Of a stretch of DNA of 64,000 nt, positions 25,951-35,637 are shown one piece after another. Source of the DNA: Rhodanobacter lindaniclasticus. GTDB taxonomy: Bacteria; Pseudomonadota; Gammaproteobacteria; Xanthomonadales; Rhodanobacteraceae. Made by a program: the position numbers and the translations under genes. Every line of letters starts with the position of its first letter. The stretch's first letter is position 1. Where the stretch lies: assembly GCF_004799035.1 (NCBI RefSeq), contig NZ_MWIO01000026.1, forward strand, positions 62,001-126,000, read 5' to 3'. Under the pieces are notes generated by a model. The model ran no database searches, had not been told where the DNA came from, and saw only the letters and a program-made list of their open reading frames with translations.

Positions 25951-26958
25951 ATGACCATTCGCCACTTCATCACCACCCAGGATTACAGCCGCGCCGAGAT
26001 CGACGCGCTGCTGGAGCAGGCCGCCGCGTTCAAGCGCTCGCCGCGCGGCCAGCAACTGGCCGGCAAGTCGATCGCGCTGCTGTTCTTCAACCCCTCGATG
26101 CGCACCCGCACCAGCTTCGAGCTGGGTGCGTTCCAGCTGGGCGGCCATGCCATCGTGCTGGCGCCGGGCAAGGACGCGTGGCCGATCGAGTTCGAGGTGG
26201 GCAGCGTGATGGACGGCGACACCGAGGAGCACATCGCCGAGGTGGCGCGGGTGCTGTCGCGTTACGTCGACCTGATCGCGGTGCGCGCGTTCCCGAAGTT
26301 CCAGGACTGGGCGGTGGACCGCCAGGACAAGGTGATCAAGGCGTTCGCGCAGTACGCCACGGTGCCGGTGGTCAACATGGAGACGATCACCCACCCCTGC
26401 CAGGAGCTGGCCCACGCGTTGGCGCTGAAGGAACACCTGGGGGACCTCACCAGGAAGAAGTACGTGCTGACCTGGACCTACCATCCGAAGCCGCTGAACA
26501 CTGCGGTGGCGAACTCGGCGCTCTTGATCGCCACCAAGATGGGTATGGACGTGACCCTCTTGTGCCCCACGCCGGACTATGTGCTGGACGAGCGCTACAT
26601 GGCGTTTGGCCGTCTGAACGCCGAGCAGAACGGCGGTTCGCTGAAGGTCAGCCACGACATCGAGGAAGCCTACGCCGGCGCCGACGTGGTCTACGCCAAG
26701 AGCTGGGGCGCGTTGCCGTTCTTTGGCCAGTGGGACAAGGAGAAGCCGATCCGCGAGGCCAACAAGCACTTCATTGTCGACGAGGCGAAGATGGCGCTGA
26801 CCAACCACGGCTTGTTCAGCCATTGCCTGCCGCTGCGCCGGAACATCAAGGCCACCGATGCGGTGATGGATTCGCCCGCCTGCATCGCCATCGACGAGGC
26901 CGAGAACCGTCTGCACGTGCAGAAAGCGGTGATGGCGTCGCTGGTCGGGCGGGGTTGA
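25951..26958 (+). CDS. argF': N-acetyl-L-ornithine carbamoyltransferase
   Basis: Carbamoylates N-acetylornithine to N-acetylcitrulline in the Xanthomonas-type arginine route. It is 335 residues. The carbamoyl-phosphate loop is SMRTRTS at 49-55, with HPCQE and the catalytic HCLPLRRN near 296. Glu92, in GDTEEHIAEV, is the residue that marks acetylornithine over succinylornithine enzymes, which have Pro there. The Lys near 300 (RNIKATDAV) matches the carboxylated Lys of the Xanthomonas enzyme. Start ATG 25951 follows GGGAG. Upstream frame to GTG 25888 spans the terminator and is not used. First gene of the cluster. Confidence 0.93.
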   Translation: MTIRHFITTQDYSRAEIDALLEQAAAFKRSPRGQQLAGKSIALLFFNPSMRTRTSFELGAFQLGGHAIVLAPGKDAWPIEFEVGSVMDGDTEEHIAEVARVLSRYVDLIAVRAFPKFQDWAVDRQDKVIKAFAQYATVPVVNMETITHPCQELAHALALKEHLGDLTRKKYVLTWTYHPKPLNTAVANSALLIATKMGMDVTLLCPTPDYVLDERYMAFGRLNAEQNGGSLKVSHDIEEAYAGADVVYAKSWGALPFFGQWDKEKPIREANKHFIVDEAKMALTNHGLFSHCLPLRRNIKATDAVMDSPACIAIDEAENRLHVQKAVMASLVGRG

Positions 26959-26964
26959 GCAGCC

Positions 26965-27585
26965 ATGTACATGCCGAAGCATTTCGCCGAAACGCGCGTG
27001 GAGGTCCTGCATGGGATGATCCACGATTATCCGTTCGCCACCGTGGTGGCCAAGGCGGCGGACGGCCTGGTCGCCAACCACCTGCCGTTCGAGCTGGTCG
27101 GCGGGCTGCTGCACGGCCATGTCGCGCGAGGCAACGAACTGGCGCGGCTGGACGGCGCCGAGGTGCTGCTGGTGTTCCAGGGGCCGGACGGCTACATCAG
27201 CCCGAACTGGTACCCGACCAAGCAGGAAACGCATCGCGAGGTGCCGACCTGGAACTACGCGGTGGTGCACGTGCATGGCCGCTTGAAGGTGATCGACGAC
27301 GCGGCCTGGCTGCGTCGCCTGCTGGAAACCCTGACCGATCGCCATGAGGCCGGCCAGCCGCAGCCGTGGAAGATCACCGATGCGCCGGACGACCACATCG
27401 AAAAATCCCTGCGCGCGATCGTCGGCCTCGAAGTCGCGGTCGAGCGCATCGAGGGCAAGTTCAAGCTCAACCAGAACCACCCCGCGCGCAATCGAGCCGG
27501 CGTGATCGCCGGCCTGCGCGAGCGCGACGGCAATGGCGACGCGGAACTGGCCGCATTGATGGCACAACAGGAGCAAGCATCGTGA
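26965..27585 (+). CDS. PaiB-family FMN-binding protein
   Basis: A 206-residue split-barrel flavin-binding protein of the PaiB family. MYMPKHFAETRVEVLHGMI is the usual start, and GPDGYISPNWYPTKQETHREVPTWNY is the core signature (positions about 72-97). Bacillus PaiB is a negative regulator of sporulation and protease genes; in proteobacteria its role is unclear. It lies six bases after argF' and overlaps the next gene by GTGA, so it is an operon member with no obvious place in the arginine pathway. Confidence 0.85.
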   Translation: MYMPKHFAETRVEVLHGMIHDYPFATVVAKAADGLVANHLPFELVGGLLHGHVARGNELARLDGAEVLLVFQGPDGYISPNWYPTKQETHREVPTWNYAVVHVHGRLKVIDDAAWLRRLLETLTDRHEAGQPQPWKITDAPDDHIEKSLRAIVGLEVAVERIEGKFKLNQNHPARNRAGVIAGLRERDGNGDAELAALMAQQEQAS

Positions 27586-28055
27586 ATCATCCACATCACT
27601 ATCACGTCGAGGTGGAATGGACCGGCAACCTCGGCACGGGCACCGACGGTTATCGCAACTACAGCCGCGACCATGTGATCCGCATCGCGGGAAAAGCCGA
27701 ACTGGCCGGCTCGTCCGATCCGACCTTTCGCGGCGATGCCACCCGACACAATCCGGAAGACATGCTGGTCACCGCGCTGTCGACCTGCCACATGCTGTCC
27801 TATCTGCACATGGCCACCGTGGCCGGCGTGGTGGTGACGGCTTATACCGACGCCGCCGAAGGCACGATGGTCACCGAAGGCGACGGCGGCCGCTTCGCCG
27901 AAGTGGTGCTGCGTCCCGTGGTGACGATCAGCGCTGCCAGCGACCCGGCCAAGGCCGAGGCCGCGCACGAAGTTGCGCACCACGCCTGCTTCATTGCCAA
28001 CTCCGTGAATTTCCCGGTGCGCTGCGAGCCGCGCACCGTTGTCGCATCCGACTGA
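27582..28055 (+). CDS. OsmC-family protein
   Basis: A 157-residue OsmC/Ohr-like protein beginning at GTG 27582, which overlaps the stop of the PaiB-like gene. It shows [29 protein letters not shown], carrying one catalytic-type Cys (about residue 68), and the second in [15 protein letters not shown]. Such proteins reduce peroxides with thiols. Second non-arginine gene between argF' and argG. Stops 22 bases before argG. Confidence 0.88.
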   Translation: MNHPHHYHVEVEWTGNLGTGTDGYRNYSRDHVIRIAGKAELAGSSDPTFRGDATRHNPEDMLVTALSTCHMLSYLHMATVAGVVVTAYTDAAEGTMVTEGDGGRFAEVVLRPVVTISAASDPAKAEAAHEVAHHACFIANSVNFPVRCEPRTVVASD

Positions 28056-28077
28056 ATCAATCCAGGATCTGCAAGCC

Positions 28078-29271
28078 ATGAGCAAAGACATCGTCCTCGC
28101 CTTCTCCGGCGGCCTCGACACCAGCTTCTGCGTGCCCTACCTGCAGGAGCGCGGTTGGGCCGTGCACACCGTGTTCGCCGACACCGGCGGCGTCGACGCA
28201 GAGGAGCGGGCCTTCATCGAGGCCCGCGCGAAGGAACTGGGCGTGGCCAGCCACGTCACCATCGACGGTGGCCCGGCGATCTGGGCGGGCTTCGTCAAGC
28301 CGTTCGTGTGGGCAGGCGAGGGCTACCAGGGCCAGTATCCGCTGCTGGTGTCCGACCGCTACCTGATCGTCGAGGCCGCGCTGAAGCGCGCCGCCGAGCT
28401 GGGCACGAAGGCGATCGCGCACGGCTGCACCGGCATGGGCAACGACCAGGTGCGTTTCGACCTGGCGGTGAAGGCGCTGGGTGATTACCAGATCGTGGCG
28501 CCGATCCGCGAGATCCAGAAGGAGCACACGCAGACGCGCTCCTACGAGCAGAAGTATCTGGAGGAACGCGGCTTCGGCGTACGCGCCAAGCAGCAGGCCT
28601 ACACCATCAACGAGAATCTGCTCGGTCTGACCATGTCCGGCGGCGAGATCGACCAGTGGCAGGCGCCCGGTGCCGGCGCGGTGGGCTGGTGCAAGCCGCG
28701 CGCCGAATGGCCGTCCAAGCCGCTGCAGGTGAAGATCGGTTTCGTCGGTGGCGAGGCGGTGACGCTGGATGGAGAAAAGATCGTCGGGCATACGATGCTG
28801 GCGAAGTTGAACGGCCTGTTCGCCGCCTATGGCGTGGGCCGCGGCCTCTACACCGGCGACACCACCATCGGCCTCAAGGGCCGCATCATCTTCGAGGCAC
28901 CGGGGCTGACCGCGCTGCTTGCCGCGCATCGCGCGCTGGAAGAAGCGGTGCTCAGCAAGCAGCAGAACCGCTTCAAGCCGGAGGTGGCGCGCAAATGGGT
29001 GGAGCTGGTCTACGAGGGCTTCTTCCATGATCCGCTAAAGACCGACCTGGAAGCATTCCTGGCCTCCAGCCAGTCTGCCGTCAACGGCACAGTGACGCTG
29101 GAGACGAACGGCGGCAGCGTCGGCGCGGTGGCGGTGGAGTCGAAGCACATCCTCAACGCCAGGGGCGCCACCTACGCGCAGTCGGCCGACTGGGGCGTGG
29201 AAGAGGCCGAGGGCTTCATCAAGTTGTTCGGCATGAGCAGCACGCTGTGGGCCGAGGTCAATCGCGGATGA
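28078..29271 (+). CDS. argG: Argininosuccinate synthase
   Basis: Joins citrulline and aspartate using ATP. It is 397 residues from ATG 28078, preceded by AGGA about ten bases upstream. The ATP pyrophosphatase loop is [10 protein letters not shown]. Other family blocks are [21 protein letters not shown] and [12 protein letters not shown]. In this pathway its substrate citrulline is made by deacetylation of acetylcitrulline (argE'). The argE' start overlaps its stop by ATGA. Confidence 0.95.
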   Translation: MSKDIVLAFSGGLDTSFCVPYLQERGWAVHTVFADTGGVDAEERAFIEARAKELGVASHVTIDGGPAIWAGFVKPFVWAGEGYQGQYPLLVSDRYLIVEAALKRAAELGTKAIAHGCTGMGNDQVRFDLAVKALGDYQIVAPIREIQKEHTQTRSYEQKYLEERGFGVRAKQQAYTINENLLGLTMSGGEIDQWQAPGAGAVGWCKPRAEWPSKPLQVKIGFVGGEAVTLDGEKIVGHTMLAKLNGLFAAYGVGRGLYTGDTTIGLKGRIIFEAPGLTALLAAHRALEEAVLSKQQNRFKPEVARKWVELVYEGFFHDPLKTDLEAFLASSQSAVNGTVTLETNGGSVGAVAVESKHILNARGATYAQSADWGVEEAEGFIKLFGMSSTLWAEVNRG

Positions 29272-30527
29272 GCGCCCTGCTCGACGCCACGCTGGAGCAT
29301 CTGAAAGCGCTGGTCGGTTTCGACACGCGCAACCCGCCGCGCGCGATCGACACCGGCGGCATTTTCGATTACCTGCGCGCGCAGCTGCCGGGCTTCACTG
29401 TGACGGTGACCGATTTCGGTGCCGGCGCGGTGGCGCTGCACGCCGTGCGCGGCGAACCGAAGTACCTGTTCAACGTGCATCTGGACACGGTGCCGGATTC
29501 GCCGGCCTGGACGGCCGACCCGCACACGTTGCGGATCACCGACGATCGCGCGATCGGCCTCGGTGCCTGCGACATCAAGGGCGCGGCGGCCGCGCTGCTG
29601 GCGGTGGCGAACGCCAGCGACGGCGATCTGGCGCTGCTGTTCAGCACCGACGAGGAAGCGAACGATGCGCGCTGCATCGCCGGCTTTTTGCAGTCTTTTC
29701 CCCCTCTCCCCCTGGGAGAGGGCCGGGGTGAGGGTACGGGCGGAGCCGGAGATCCGGCTTCGAGCGCACCCTCACCCCAACCCCTCTCACCCGCAAGGGG
29801 ACTCCCTGAGGGTTGCCGGCGGGAGAGGGGCTATCAAGCGGTGATCGTGGCCGAGCCCACCCGGGGCGAGGCGGTGCTGGCCCATCGCGGCATCCAGTCG
29901 GTGCTGATGCGTTTCGCCGGGCAGGCGGGTCACGCCTCGGGTGAGCAGAAGCCCAGCGACAGCGCGTTGCACCAGGCCGTGCGCTGGGGCAGCGCCGCGC
30001 TGGATTTCGTGGCGGCACAGTCGCACGAACGTTTCGGCGGGCTCACCGGCCTGCGCTTCAACATCGGCCGCGTCGAGGGCGGCATCAAGGCGAACATGAT
30101 CGCGCCGACGGCGGAAGTGCGCTTCGGCTTCCGCGCCCTGCCCACGATGAATCCGGATCATCTGCTGATCCGTTTCCGCAATCTGGTCGAGCCGGCTCCG
30201 CTGGAGTTCGACGAAACCTTCCGCGGCCCCTCGTTGCCGGCCGGCGACACCGCCACGGCGGAGATCCGCCGCCTCGCCGCGCGTGACCTGGCCGACGAGC
30301 TGGAGATCCCCGTGGGCAATGCGGTGGACTTCTGGACCGAAGCTGCGCTGTTTTCCGCCGCCGGCTACACCGCCTTCGTCTACGGCCCCGGCGACATCGC
30401 CCAGGCGCACAGCGCCGACGAATGGGTCGCGCTGGATCAACTCGAACACTATGCGCAAACGGTTTACCGAATCGTTGAGAAGTCCGGCCAGGGACGGCCG
30501 GTTTTTGACCCCCGCGATCATGGATGA
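29268..30527 (+). CDS. argE': N-acetyl-L-citrulline deacetylase with in-frame palindromic repeat insertion
   Basis: M20 metallopeptidase that frees citrulline from N-acetylcitrulline. Metal motifs are present: [29 protein letters not shown] and VAEPTRG, plus the late [14 protein letters not shown]. The protein is 419 residues against about 366 for the Xanthomonas enzyme. Most of the excess is at residues about 143-188, Pro/Gly/Arg-rich sequence ([12 protein letters not shown] ... [10 protein letters not shown]) encoded by a palindromic repeat at 29694-29833. All catalytic residues lie outside it. The C-terminus is also extended ([13 protein letters not shown]), reading through a terminator-like hairpin. 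Product choice over acetylornithine deacetylase follows from argF'. Confidence 0.88.
   Translation: MSALLDATLEHLKALVGFDTRNPPRAIDTGGIFDYLRAQLPGFTVTVTDFGAGAVALHAVRGEPKYLFNVHLDTVPDSPAWTADPHTLRITDDRAIGLGACDIKGAAAALLAVANASDGDLALLFSTDEEANDARCIAGFLQSFPPLPLGEGRGEGTGGAGDPASSAPSPQPLSPARGLPEGCRRERGYQAVIVAEPTRGEAVLAHRGIQSVLMRFAGQAGHASGEQKPSDSALHQAVRWGSAALDFVAAQSHERFGGLTGLRFNIGRVEGGIKANMIAPTAEVRFGFRALPTMNPDHLLIRFRNLVEPAPLEFDETFRGPSLPAGDTATAEIRRLAARDLADELEIPVGNAVDFWTEAALFSAAGYTAFVYGPGDIAQAHSADEWVALDQLEHYAQTVYRIVEKSGQGRPVFDPRDHG
29694..29833. repeat. Palindromic dispersed repeat inserted in frame in argE'
   Basis: Terminal arms CCCCTCTCCC (29701-29710) and GGGAGAGGGG (29821-29830) are perfect complements. 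Inner arms GGGGTGAGGGT (29725-29735) and ACCCTCACCCC (29768-29778) are also perfect, around a central AGCCGG/CCGGCT hairpin. A 9-bp hairpin is also formed at 29702-29722. The length preserves the reading frame without stops. Confidence 0.85.
30484..30506 (+). terminator. Terminator-like hairpin inside the 3' end of argE'
   Basis: CCGGCC (30484-30489) pairs with GGCCGG (30496-30501) and is followed by T5 (30502-30506), yet it lies about 20 bases before the argE' stop codon and 38 bases before argBA. Translating ribosomes may prevent it from forming. Confidence 0.6.
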
Positions 30528-30543
30528 GCGCAAGGAACAAACA

Positions 30544-31866
30544 ATGGACACGGCTAAGCACAACACCCGCAAGACCATCGTGCGCCTGCTCTCGAGCATG
30601 GGCAGCGCGAAGGAAATCCAGCAGTACCTGAAGCGCTTCTCCGCGCTGGACGCCAAGCGCTTCGCCGTGGTCAAGGTCGGCGGCGCGGTGCTGCGCGACG
30701 AGCTGGCCGACCTCGCCTCGTCGCTGACCTTCCTGCAGCAGGTGGGGCTGACCCCGATCGTGCTGCACGGCGCCGGCCCGCAACTGGATGAGGAGCTGGC
30801 CGCCGCCGGCATCGTGAAGCAGACGGTGGGCGGCCTGCGCGTGACCTCGCCGAAGGCGCTGGGCATCGTGCGCCGCGTGTTCATGCAGCAGAACCTGAAA
30901 CTGGTGGAGGCGCTGCAGTCGATGGACACCCGTGCCACCGCGGTGCCGTCGGGCGTGTTCATGGCCAGCTACCTCGACCGCGACACCCTGGGCCTGGTCG
31001 GCAAGGTCGACAGCATCAATCTGGCGCCGATCGAGGCCAGCCTGCGCGCGAACTCGATCCCGGTGATCGCCAGCCTGGGCGAGACCGACGAGGGGCAGCT
31101 CCTCAACGTCAACGCCGACGTTGCCGCCAACGAACTGGTGCGAGTGCTGCAGCCGTACAAGATCGTCTTCCTCACCGGCACCGGCGGCCTGCTCGACGGC
31201 GAGGGCAAGGTGATCGACTCGATCAACCTCAGCACCGAGTACGAGCAGCTGATGGCGCAGCCGTGGATCAACGGCGGCATGCGCCTGAAGATCGAGCAGA
31301 TCGCCGACCTGCTGGCCGACCTGCCGCTGACCTCGTCGGTGTCGATCACCCGGCCGTCCGAACTGGCCAAGGAACTGTTCACCCACAAGGGTTCGGGCAC
31401 GCTGGTGCGGCGCGGCGAGAAGGTGCAGCGCTTCGAGTCGTGGCAGGGCGTGGACCTGGCGCGCATGCGCACGCTGATCGAATCGAGTTTCGGCCGCACC
31501 CTGGTGCCGGACTACTTCGAGCGCACGCAGCCATACCGCATCTACGTGAGCGAGAACTACCGCGCCGCGATGATCCTCACCATGGAAGGCGACCTGCCCT
31601 ACCTGGACAAGTTCGCCGTGCTCGACGACGCGCAGGGCGAAGGCCTGGGCCGCGCCGTGTGGCAGGTGATGCGTGAGGAGAATCCGCAGCTGTTCTGGCG
31701 CTCGCGCCATCACAACCCGGTCAACATCTTCTACTACGCCGAGTCCGACGGCTGCCTCAAGCAGCCGCGCTGGAAGGTGTTCTGGTACGGCCTGGACGGC
31801 AGCTTCGACAGCATCGCCCGCTGCGTGGCGCATTGCGCGCAGCGCCAGCCGACGCTGGTGGATTGA
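30544..31866 (+). CDS. argBA: Bifunctional N-acetylglutamate kinase / N-acetylglutamate synthase
   Basis: A 440-residue fusion of an amino-acid kinase domain (about 1-285; [55 protein letters not shown]) and a C-terminal acetyltransferase domain (about 290-440; [46 protein letters not shown]). Xanthomonas has such an NAGS/K resembling vertebrate NAGS. It supplies and phosphorylates N-acetylglutamate, the first two steps. Start at ATG 30544 is chosen for the AAGGA ten bases upstream; ATG 30520 in frame is the alternative. Followed by a palindromic repeat before argC. Confidence 0.93.
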   Translation: MDTAKHNTRKTIVRLLSSMGSAKEIQQYLKRFSALDAKRFAVVKVGGAVLRDELADLASSLTFLQQVGLTPIVLHGAGPQLDEELAAAGIVKQTVGGLRVTSPKALGIVRRVFMQQNLKLVEALQSMDTRATAVPSGVFMASYLDRDTLGLVGKVDSINLAPIEASLRANSIPVIASLGETDEGQLLNVNADVAANELVRVLQPYKIVFLTGTGGLLDGEGKVIDSINLSTEYEQLMAQPWINGGMRLKIEQIADLLADLPLTSSVSITRPSELAKELFTHKGSGTLVRRGEKVQRFESWQGVDLARMRTLIESSFGRTLVPDYFERTQPYRIYVSENYRAAMILTMEGDLPYLDKFAVLDDAQGEGLGRAVWQVMREENPQLFWRSRHHNPVNIFYYAESDGCLKQPRWKVFWYGLDGSFDSIARCVAHCAQRQPTLVD

Positions 31867-31876
31867 GACATCAACT

Positions 31877-31983
31877 CCCTCCCCTGCGAAGCAGGGGAGG
31901 GCTGGGGTGGGGTCGCTCTTGATCTTGATGGAAGATCAAAAGCCTCACCCCCTCCCAACCTCCCCCTGCCTTGCAGGGGGAGG
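31877..31983. repeat. Palindromic dispersed repeat between argBA and argC
   Basis: Left hairpin CCCTCCCCTGC (31877-31887) with GCAGGGGAGGG (31891-31901). Central TTGATCTT (31919-31926) with AAGATCAA (31932-31939). Right hairpin CCTCCCCCTGC (31959-31969) with GCAGGGGGAGG (31973-31983). GGGGTGGGGT and CCTCACCCCCTCCC flank the centre. Same design as the element inside argE'. Confidence 0.85.
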
Positions 31984-32009
31984 GGCAACAGCAGCGCAGG
32001 AGTGAATCG

Positions 32010-32963
32010 GTGACACACGACAAGAAAACGATCGGCATCGTCGGCGCGCGCGGCCACACCGGCATGGAGCTGATCCGCCTGATCGCGGCGCACCCGGCGC
32101 TGCAGCTGGCCTTCGTCTCCTCGCGCGAGCTGGACGGCCAGCGCGTGAGCGAGCACAGCGATGCCTACGCGGGCGAGCTGCGCTACGAGAGCCTCGATCC
32201 CGCCGCCGTGGCGGCCAAGCGCGCCGACGTGGTGATCCTCGCCTTGCCCAACGGCAAGGCGGCGCCCTATGTGGAAGCCATCGACCAGGCGGCGCCGGAT
32301 ACGCTCATCGTCGACCTCTCCGCCGACTACCGCTTCGACCAGGCCTGGTATTACGGCCTGCCCGAACTCACCCGCGGCAACTGGCGCGGCGAGCGGCACA
32401 TCAGCAATCCCGGCTGCTACGCCACCGCGATGGAACTCTCCATCGCGCCGCTGAAGGACCTGCTGGCCGCGCCGCCGGTGTGCTTCGGCGTCTCCGGCTA
32501 CTCCGGCGCCGGGACCACGCCGTCGGACAAGAACGACCCGGACAAGCTGCGCGACAACCTGATGCCGTACGCGCTCACCGGCCACATGCACGAAAAGGAA
32601 GCCAGCTTCCGCCTCGGCATCCCGGTGGAGTTCATGCCGCACGTGGCGCCGCACTTCCGCGGCCTCACCGTCACCAGCAACCTGTACCTGACCCGGGCGC
32701 TGAAGCGCGAGGACGTGCTGCAGCGTTTCCACGCGGCCTACGACGGCGAGAACCTGGTCAGCGTGACCGACGAGGCGCCGTGGGTCAGCCGCGTCGCGCA
32801 CCAGCATTACGCCGAGATCGGCGGCTTCGCCGTGTCGGCCGACGGCAAGCGCGTGGTGATCGTGGCCACGCTGGACAACCTGCTCAAGGGCGCCGCCACC
32901 CAGGCGATGCAGAACATCAACCGCGCGATCGGCGTCGACGAATACACCGCGATTCCCGCCTGA
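32010..32963 (+). CDS. argC: N-acetyl-gamma-glutamyl-phosphate reductase
   Basis: NADPH-dependent third step of arginine synthesis. It is 317 residues from GTG 32010, with AGGAG seven bases before. The Rossmann motif is [18 protein letters not shown], and the catalytic Cys is in [20 protein letters not shown] and [14 protein letters not shown], then [20 protein letters not shown], complete the family pattern. Confidence 0.95.
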   Translation: MTHDKKTIGIVGARGHTGMELIRLIAAHPALQLAFVSSRELDGQRVSEHSDAYAGELRYESLDPAAVAAKRADVVILALPNGKAAPYVEAIDQAAPDTLIVDLSADYRFDQAWYYGLPELTRGNWRGERHISNPGCYATAMELSIAPLKDLLAAPPVCFGVSGYSGAGTTPSDKNDPDKLRDNLMPYALTGHMHEKEASFRLGIPVEFMPHVAPHFRGLTVTSNLYLTRALKREDVLQRFHAAYDGENLVSVTDEAPWVSRVAHQHYAEIGGFAVSADGKRVVIVATLDNLLKGAATQAMQNINRAIGVDEYTAIPA

Positions 32964-32967
32964 TCGC

Positions 32968-33070
32968 CGTCATTCCCGCGCAAGCGGGTATCCAGTGCCT
33001 TCAGCGCGTAACCACACCGGGCTCCGGCTTGACCAGCTTCACTGTTGAGAAGTGCCTCGCCGGAGTGACG
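32968..33070 (+). repeat. 'CGTCATTCCCGC...ATCCAGTG' dispersed repeat in the argC-argH gap
   Basis: Begins CGTCATTCCCGCGCAAGCGG and on to ATCCAGTGCC; ends in CGGAGTGACG (33061-33070), an imperfect inversion of the start. Fills nearly all of the 129-bp gap. A half copy is at 16012-16042. Confidence 0.65.
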
Positions 33071-33092
33071 AACAATCAGACGAGAGCCGACG

Positions 33093-34388
33093 ATGACCCA
33101 ACCCCTCTGGCAGAAATCCAGCATCAAGATCGACGCGAAGATCATGCGCTTCCTCGCCGGCGACGACGTGCTGCTGGATCGCGAGTTCTTCCTGCACGAC
33201 ATCGCCGCCAGCAAGGCGCACGTGGAAGGGCTGGAACATATCGGCGTGGTCAGTGCCGACGAGGCCGCCGCGCTCAAGCGCGAGCTGGATGCGCTGGCCG
33301 ACGACTTCGCCGGCGGCGCGTTCGTGCTGGACCAGCGCTACGAGGACGGCCATTCGGCGATCGAGGCCCGCCTCACCGAGCGCCTGGGCGACGCCGGCCG
33401 CCGCGTGCACACCGGGCGCAGCCGCAACGACCAGATCCTGGTCGCCACGCGCCTATGGCTGAAGGACAAGCTCATCGCGCTGGAAGCGCATTGCCGCGCG
33501 ATCGCCGAAGTCTGCCTCGACCGTGCGGCACAGCCGGCGCTGCCGCTGCCGGGCTATACCCACCTGCAACGCGCGGTGGTGTCATCCACCGGCATGTGGT
33601 TCGCCGGTTTCGCCGAGGGCTTCATCGACAACGTGCTGCGCGCGCGGCAGACGCTGGCGCTGATCGACGCCAACCCGCTCGGCACGGCCGCCGGCTACGG
33701 CGTGAACCTTGCGCTCGACCGCGCACACACCACCCAGGCGCTCGGCTTCGCGCGCATGCAGCTCAGCCCGATCTACGCGCAGCTGTCGCGCGGCAAGTTC
33801 GAGATGGCCGTGCTGGAGGCGATCGGCGGCGCGTTGCTCGACCTGCGCCGGCTGGCCTGGGACCTGTCGCTGTTCACCACCGCCGAGTTCGGTTTCGTCG
33901 CGCTGCCGGCCGAGTACACCACCGGCAGCTCGATCATGCCGAACAAGCGCAATCCCGACGTGATCGAACTGCTGCGCGCCAGCTACGCCAGCGTGGCCGC
34001 CGCGCGCACCGAGATCGAGCAGCTGCTGTCGCTGCCGTCCGGCTACCAGCGCGACCTGCAGTTCTCCAAGGGTTCGATCTTCCACGGCGTGCGCCACGGC
34101 CTGATGGCGCTGGAGCTGGTGCCCGACCTGCTGGCGCGGCTGGCGTGGAACGAGGGCGCGATGCGCGCGGCGATCGAGCCGGCGATGTACGCCACCGACG
34201 TGGCGATCGAGCAGGCCGCCGCCGGCGTGCCGTTCCGCGACGCCTACCGTGCCGCCGCGGAAGCTGCGGCGTCGGCAGGGCAGGGGCGCACGCCGGAAGA
34301 CAGCCTCGCCGCCCGCGTGTCGCCGGGCGCCGGTCACGACCTGCGGCTGGATGAACTGCACGCGCGCTTGCGCGCACTCGACGACTGA
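33093..34388 (+). CDS. argH: Argininosuccinate lyase
   Basis: Last arginine step, releasing fumarate. It is 431 residues. The superfamily signature is [18 protein letters not shown], with [19 protein letters not shown] and [16 protein letters not shown] also present. Start at ATG 33093 ([10 protein letters not shown]). Followed by proB with 15 bases between. Confidence 0.96.
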   Translation: MTQPLWQKSSIKIDAKIMRFLAGDDVLLDREFFLHDIAASKAHVEGLEHIGVVSADEAAALKRELDALADDFAGGAFVLDQRYEDGHSAIEARLTERLGDAGRRVHTGRSRNDQILVATRLWLKDKLIALEAHCRAIAEVCLDRAAQPALPLPGYTHLQRAVVSSTGMWFAGFAEGFIDNVLRARQTLALIDANPLGTAAGYGVNLALDRAHTTQALGFARMQLSPIYAQLSRGKFEMAVLEAIGGALLDLRRLAWDLSLFTTAEFGFVALPAEYTTGSSIMPNKRNPDVIELLRASYASVAAARTEIEQLLSLPSGYQRDLQFSKGSIFHGVRHGLMALELVPDLLARLAWNEGAMRAAIEPAMYATDVAIEQAAAGVPFRDAYRAAAEAAASAGQGRTPEDSLAARVSPGAGHDLRLDELHARLRALDD

Positions 34389-34403
34389 AGCGGAGACACG
34401 GGC

Positions 34404-35582
34404 ATGGCGGCGATCGACACGGGGAACGCGCACACCGAGCTGCCCGCACAGGCGCTGCCGACCTGGCGCCGCGCCGTATTGAAGGTGGGCAGCAACCTGC
34501 TCGCCGCCGACGGCGGCGGCCTCACCCCGCGTCATGCCGAGGCGCTGGCCGCGTTCATCGCCGCCAGCCAGACGGAAGGCCGCGAGGTGGTGCTGGTGTC
34601 TTCCGGCGCGGTGGCGGCGGGGCGTGCGCTGCTGCGCCGGCACGCCAGCGCCGGCGGCGGGCTGGCCGCGCGCCAGGCGCTGGCCGCGCTGGGCCAGGCG
34701 CCGATGGTCGCGCTGTGGCAGTCGCTGTTCGCGCGGCCGGTGGCGCAGGTGCTGCTGACCCACGACGACCTGCGCAACCGCCGCCGCTACCTCAACGCGC
34801 GCGCCACCCTGCGCGAGCTGCTGCAGCTCGGCGTGCTGCCGGTGGTGAACGAGAACGACACCGTCTCGGTGGATGAATTGAAGCTCGGCGACAACGACAA
34901 CCTTGCCGCCATCGTCGCCGCGCTGGTCGATGCCGACCTGCTGCTGATCGCCTCCGACGTCGCTGCGCTGTACAGCGCCGACCCGCGGCGCGATCCGGCG
35001 GCCACGCCGATCCTGCAGGTCGAGACACTGTCGCCTGCCGTGATGGCGATGGCTGGAGGCAGCACCGGAGGGATGGGTACCGGAGGCATGCGCACCAAGC
35101 TGGAGGCGGCCGGCAAGGCACGATCGGCCGGCATGGCGACGGCTTTGTTTGACGGTCGCGACGCGGCCACCGTGCAAGCCCTGGCGCGTGGCGAGCTGCA
35201 TGGAACCCTGGTGCGTGCGCCACGGGCACGCATGCAGGCGCGCAAGTACTGGTTGTTGCACGCGCCAGCGTCGAACGGGTGCATCCAGGTCGATGCCGGC
35301 GCCGCCGCTGCGCTGGCCAGGGGGCGCGCGTCGCTGCTGCCCGGCGGCATCGCCGCGGTGATGGGCGAGTTCCAGCGTGGCGATCTGGTCGACGTGGTCG
35401 ATGGCGGCGGGCGTCGCATCGCCCGCGGGCTGAGCCAGTACGCCGCCGCCGAAGTGCGTCGGTTGCGTGGCCGGCACAGCCGTGACATCGAGGTATTGCT
35501 CGGTTACAGCCACGGTGCCGAAGTGATTCATCGCGATGATCTCGCGCGCCTTCCCGACAGCTGCATGACGGACCCGGCGTGA
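34404..35582 (+). CDS. proB: Glutamate 5-kinase, first tandem copy (diverged)
   Basis: Amino-acid kinase plus PUA domain, 392 residues. Kinase domain about 22-275: [68 protein letters not shown] domain about 295-390. At the nucleotide/active-site strand it reads LLIASDVAALYSADPRRDP where most ProB, and the next gene, have [15 protein letters not shown]. It may therefore be the less standard copy. ProB starts proline synthesis. Co-oriented with argH and proB2; both copies are full length. Confidence 0.88.
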   Translation: MAAIDTGNAHTELPAQALPTWRRAVLKVGSNLLAADGGGLTPRHAEALAAFIAASQTEGREVVLVSSGAVAAGRALLRRHASAGGGLAARQALAALGQAPMVALWQSLFARPVAQVLLTHDDLRNRRRYLNARATLRELLQLGVLPVVNENDTVSVDELKLGDNDNLAAIVAALVDADLLLIASDVAALYSADPRRDPAATPILQVETLSPAVMAMAGGSTGGMGTGGMRTKLEAAGKARSAGMATALFDGRDAATVQALARGELHGTLVRAPRARMQARKYWLLHAPASNGCIQVDAGAAAALARGRASLLPGGIAAVMGEFQRGDLVDVVDGGGRRIARGLSQYAAAEVRRLRGRHSRDIEVLLGYSHGAEVIHRDDLARLPDSCMTDPA

Positions 35583-35637
35583 AGGTGCTCGTCGATCGAT
35601 GCGGCGTGGTGCGGTTGCAATCGCCGAGGTCGTCGCC

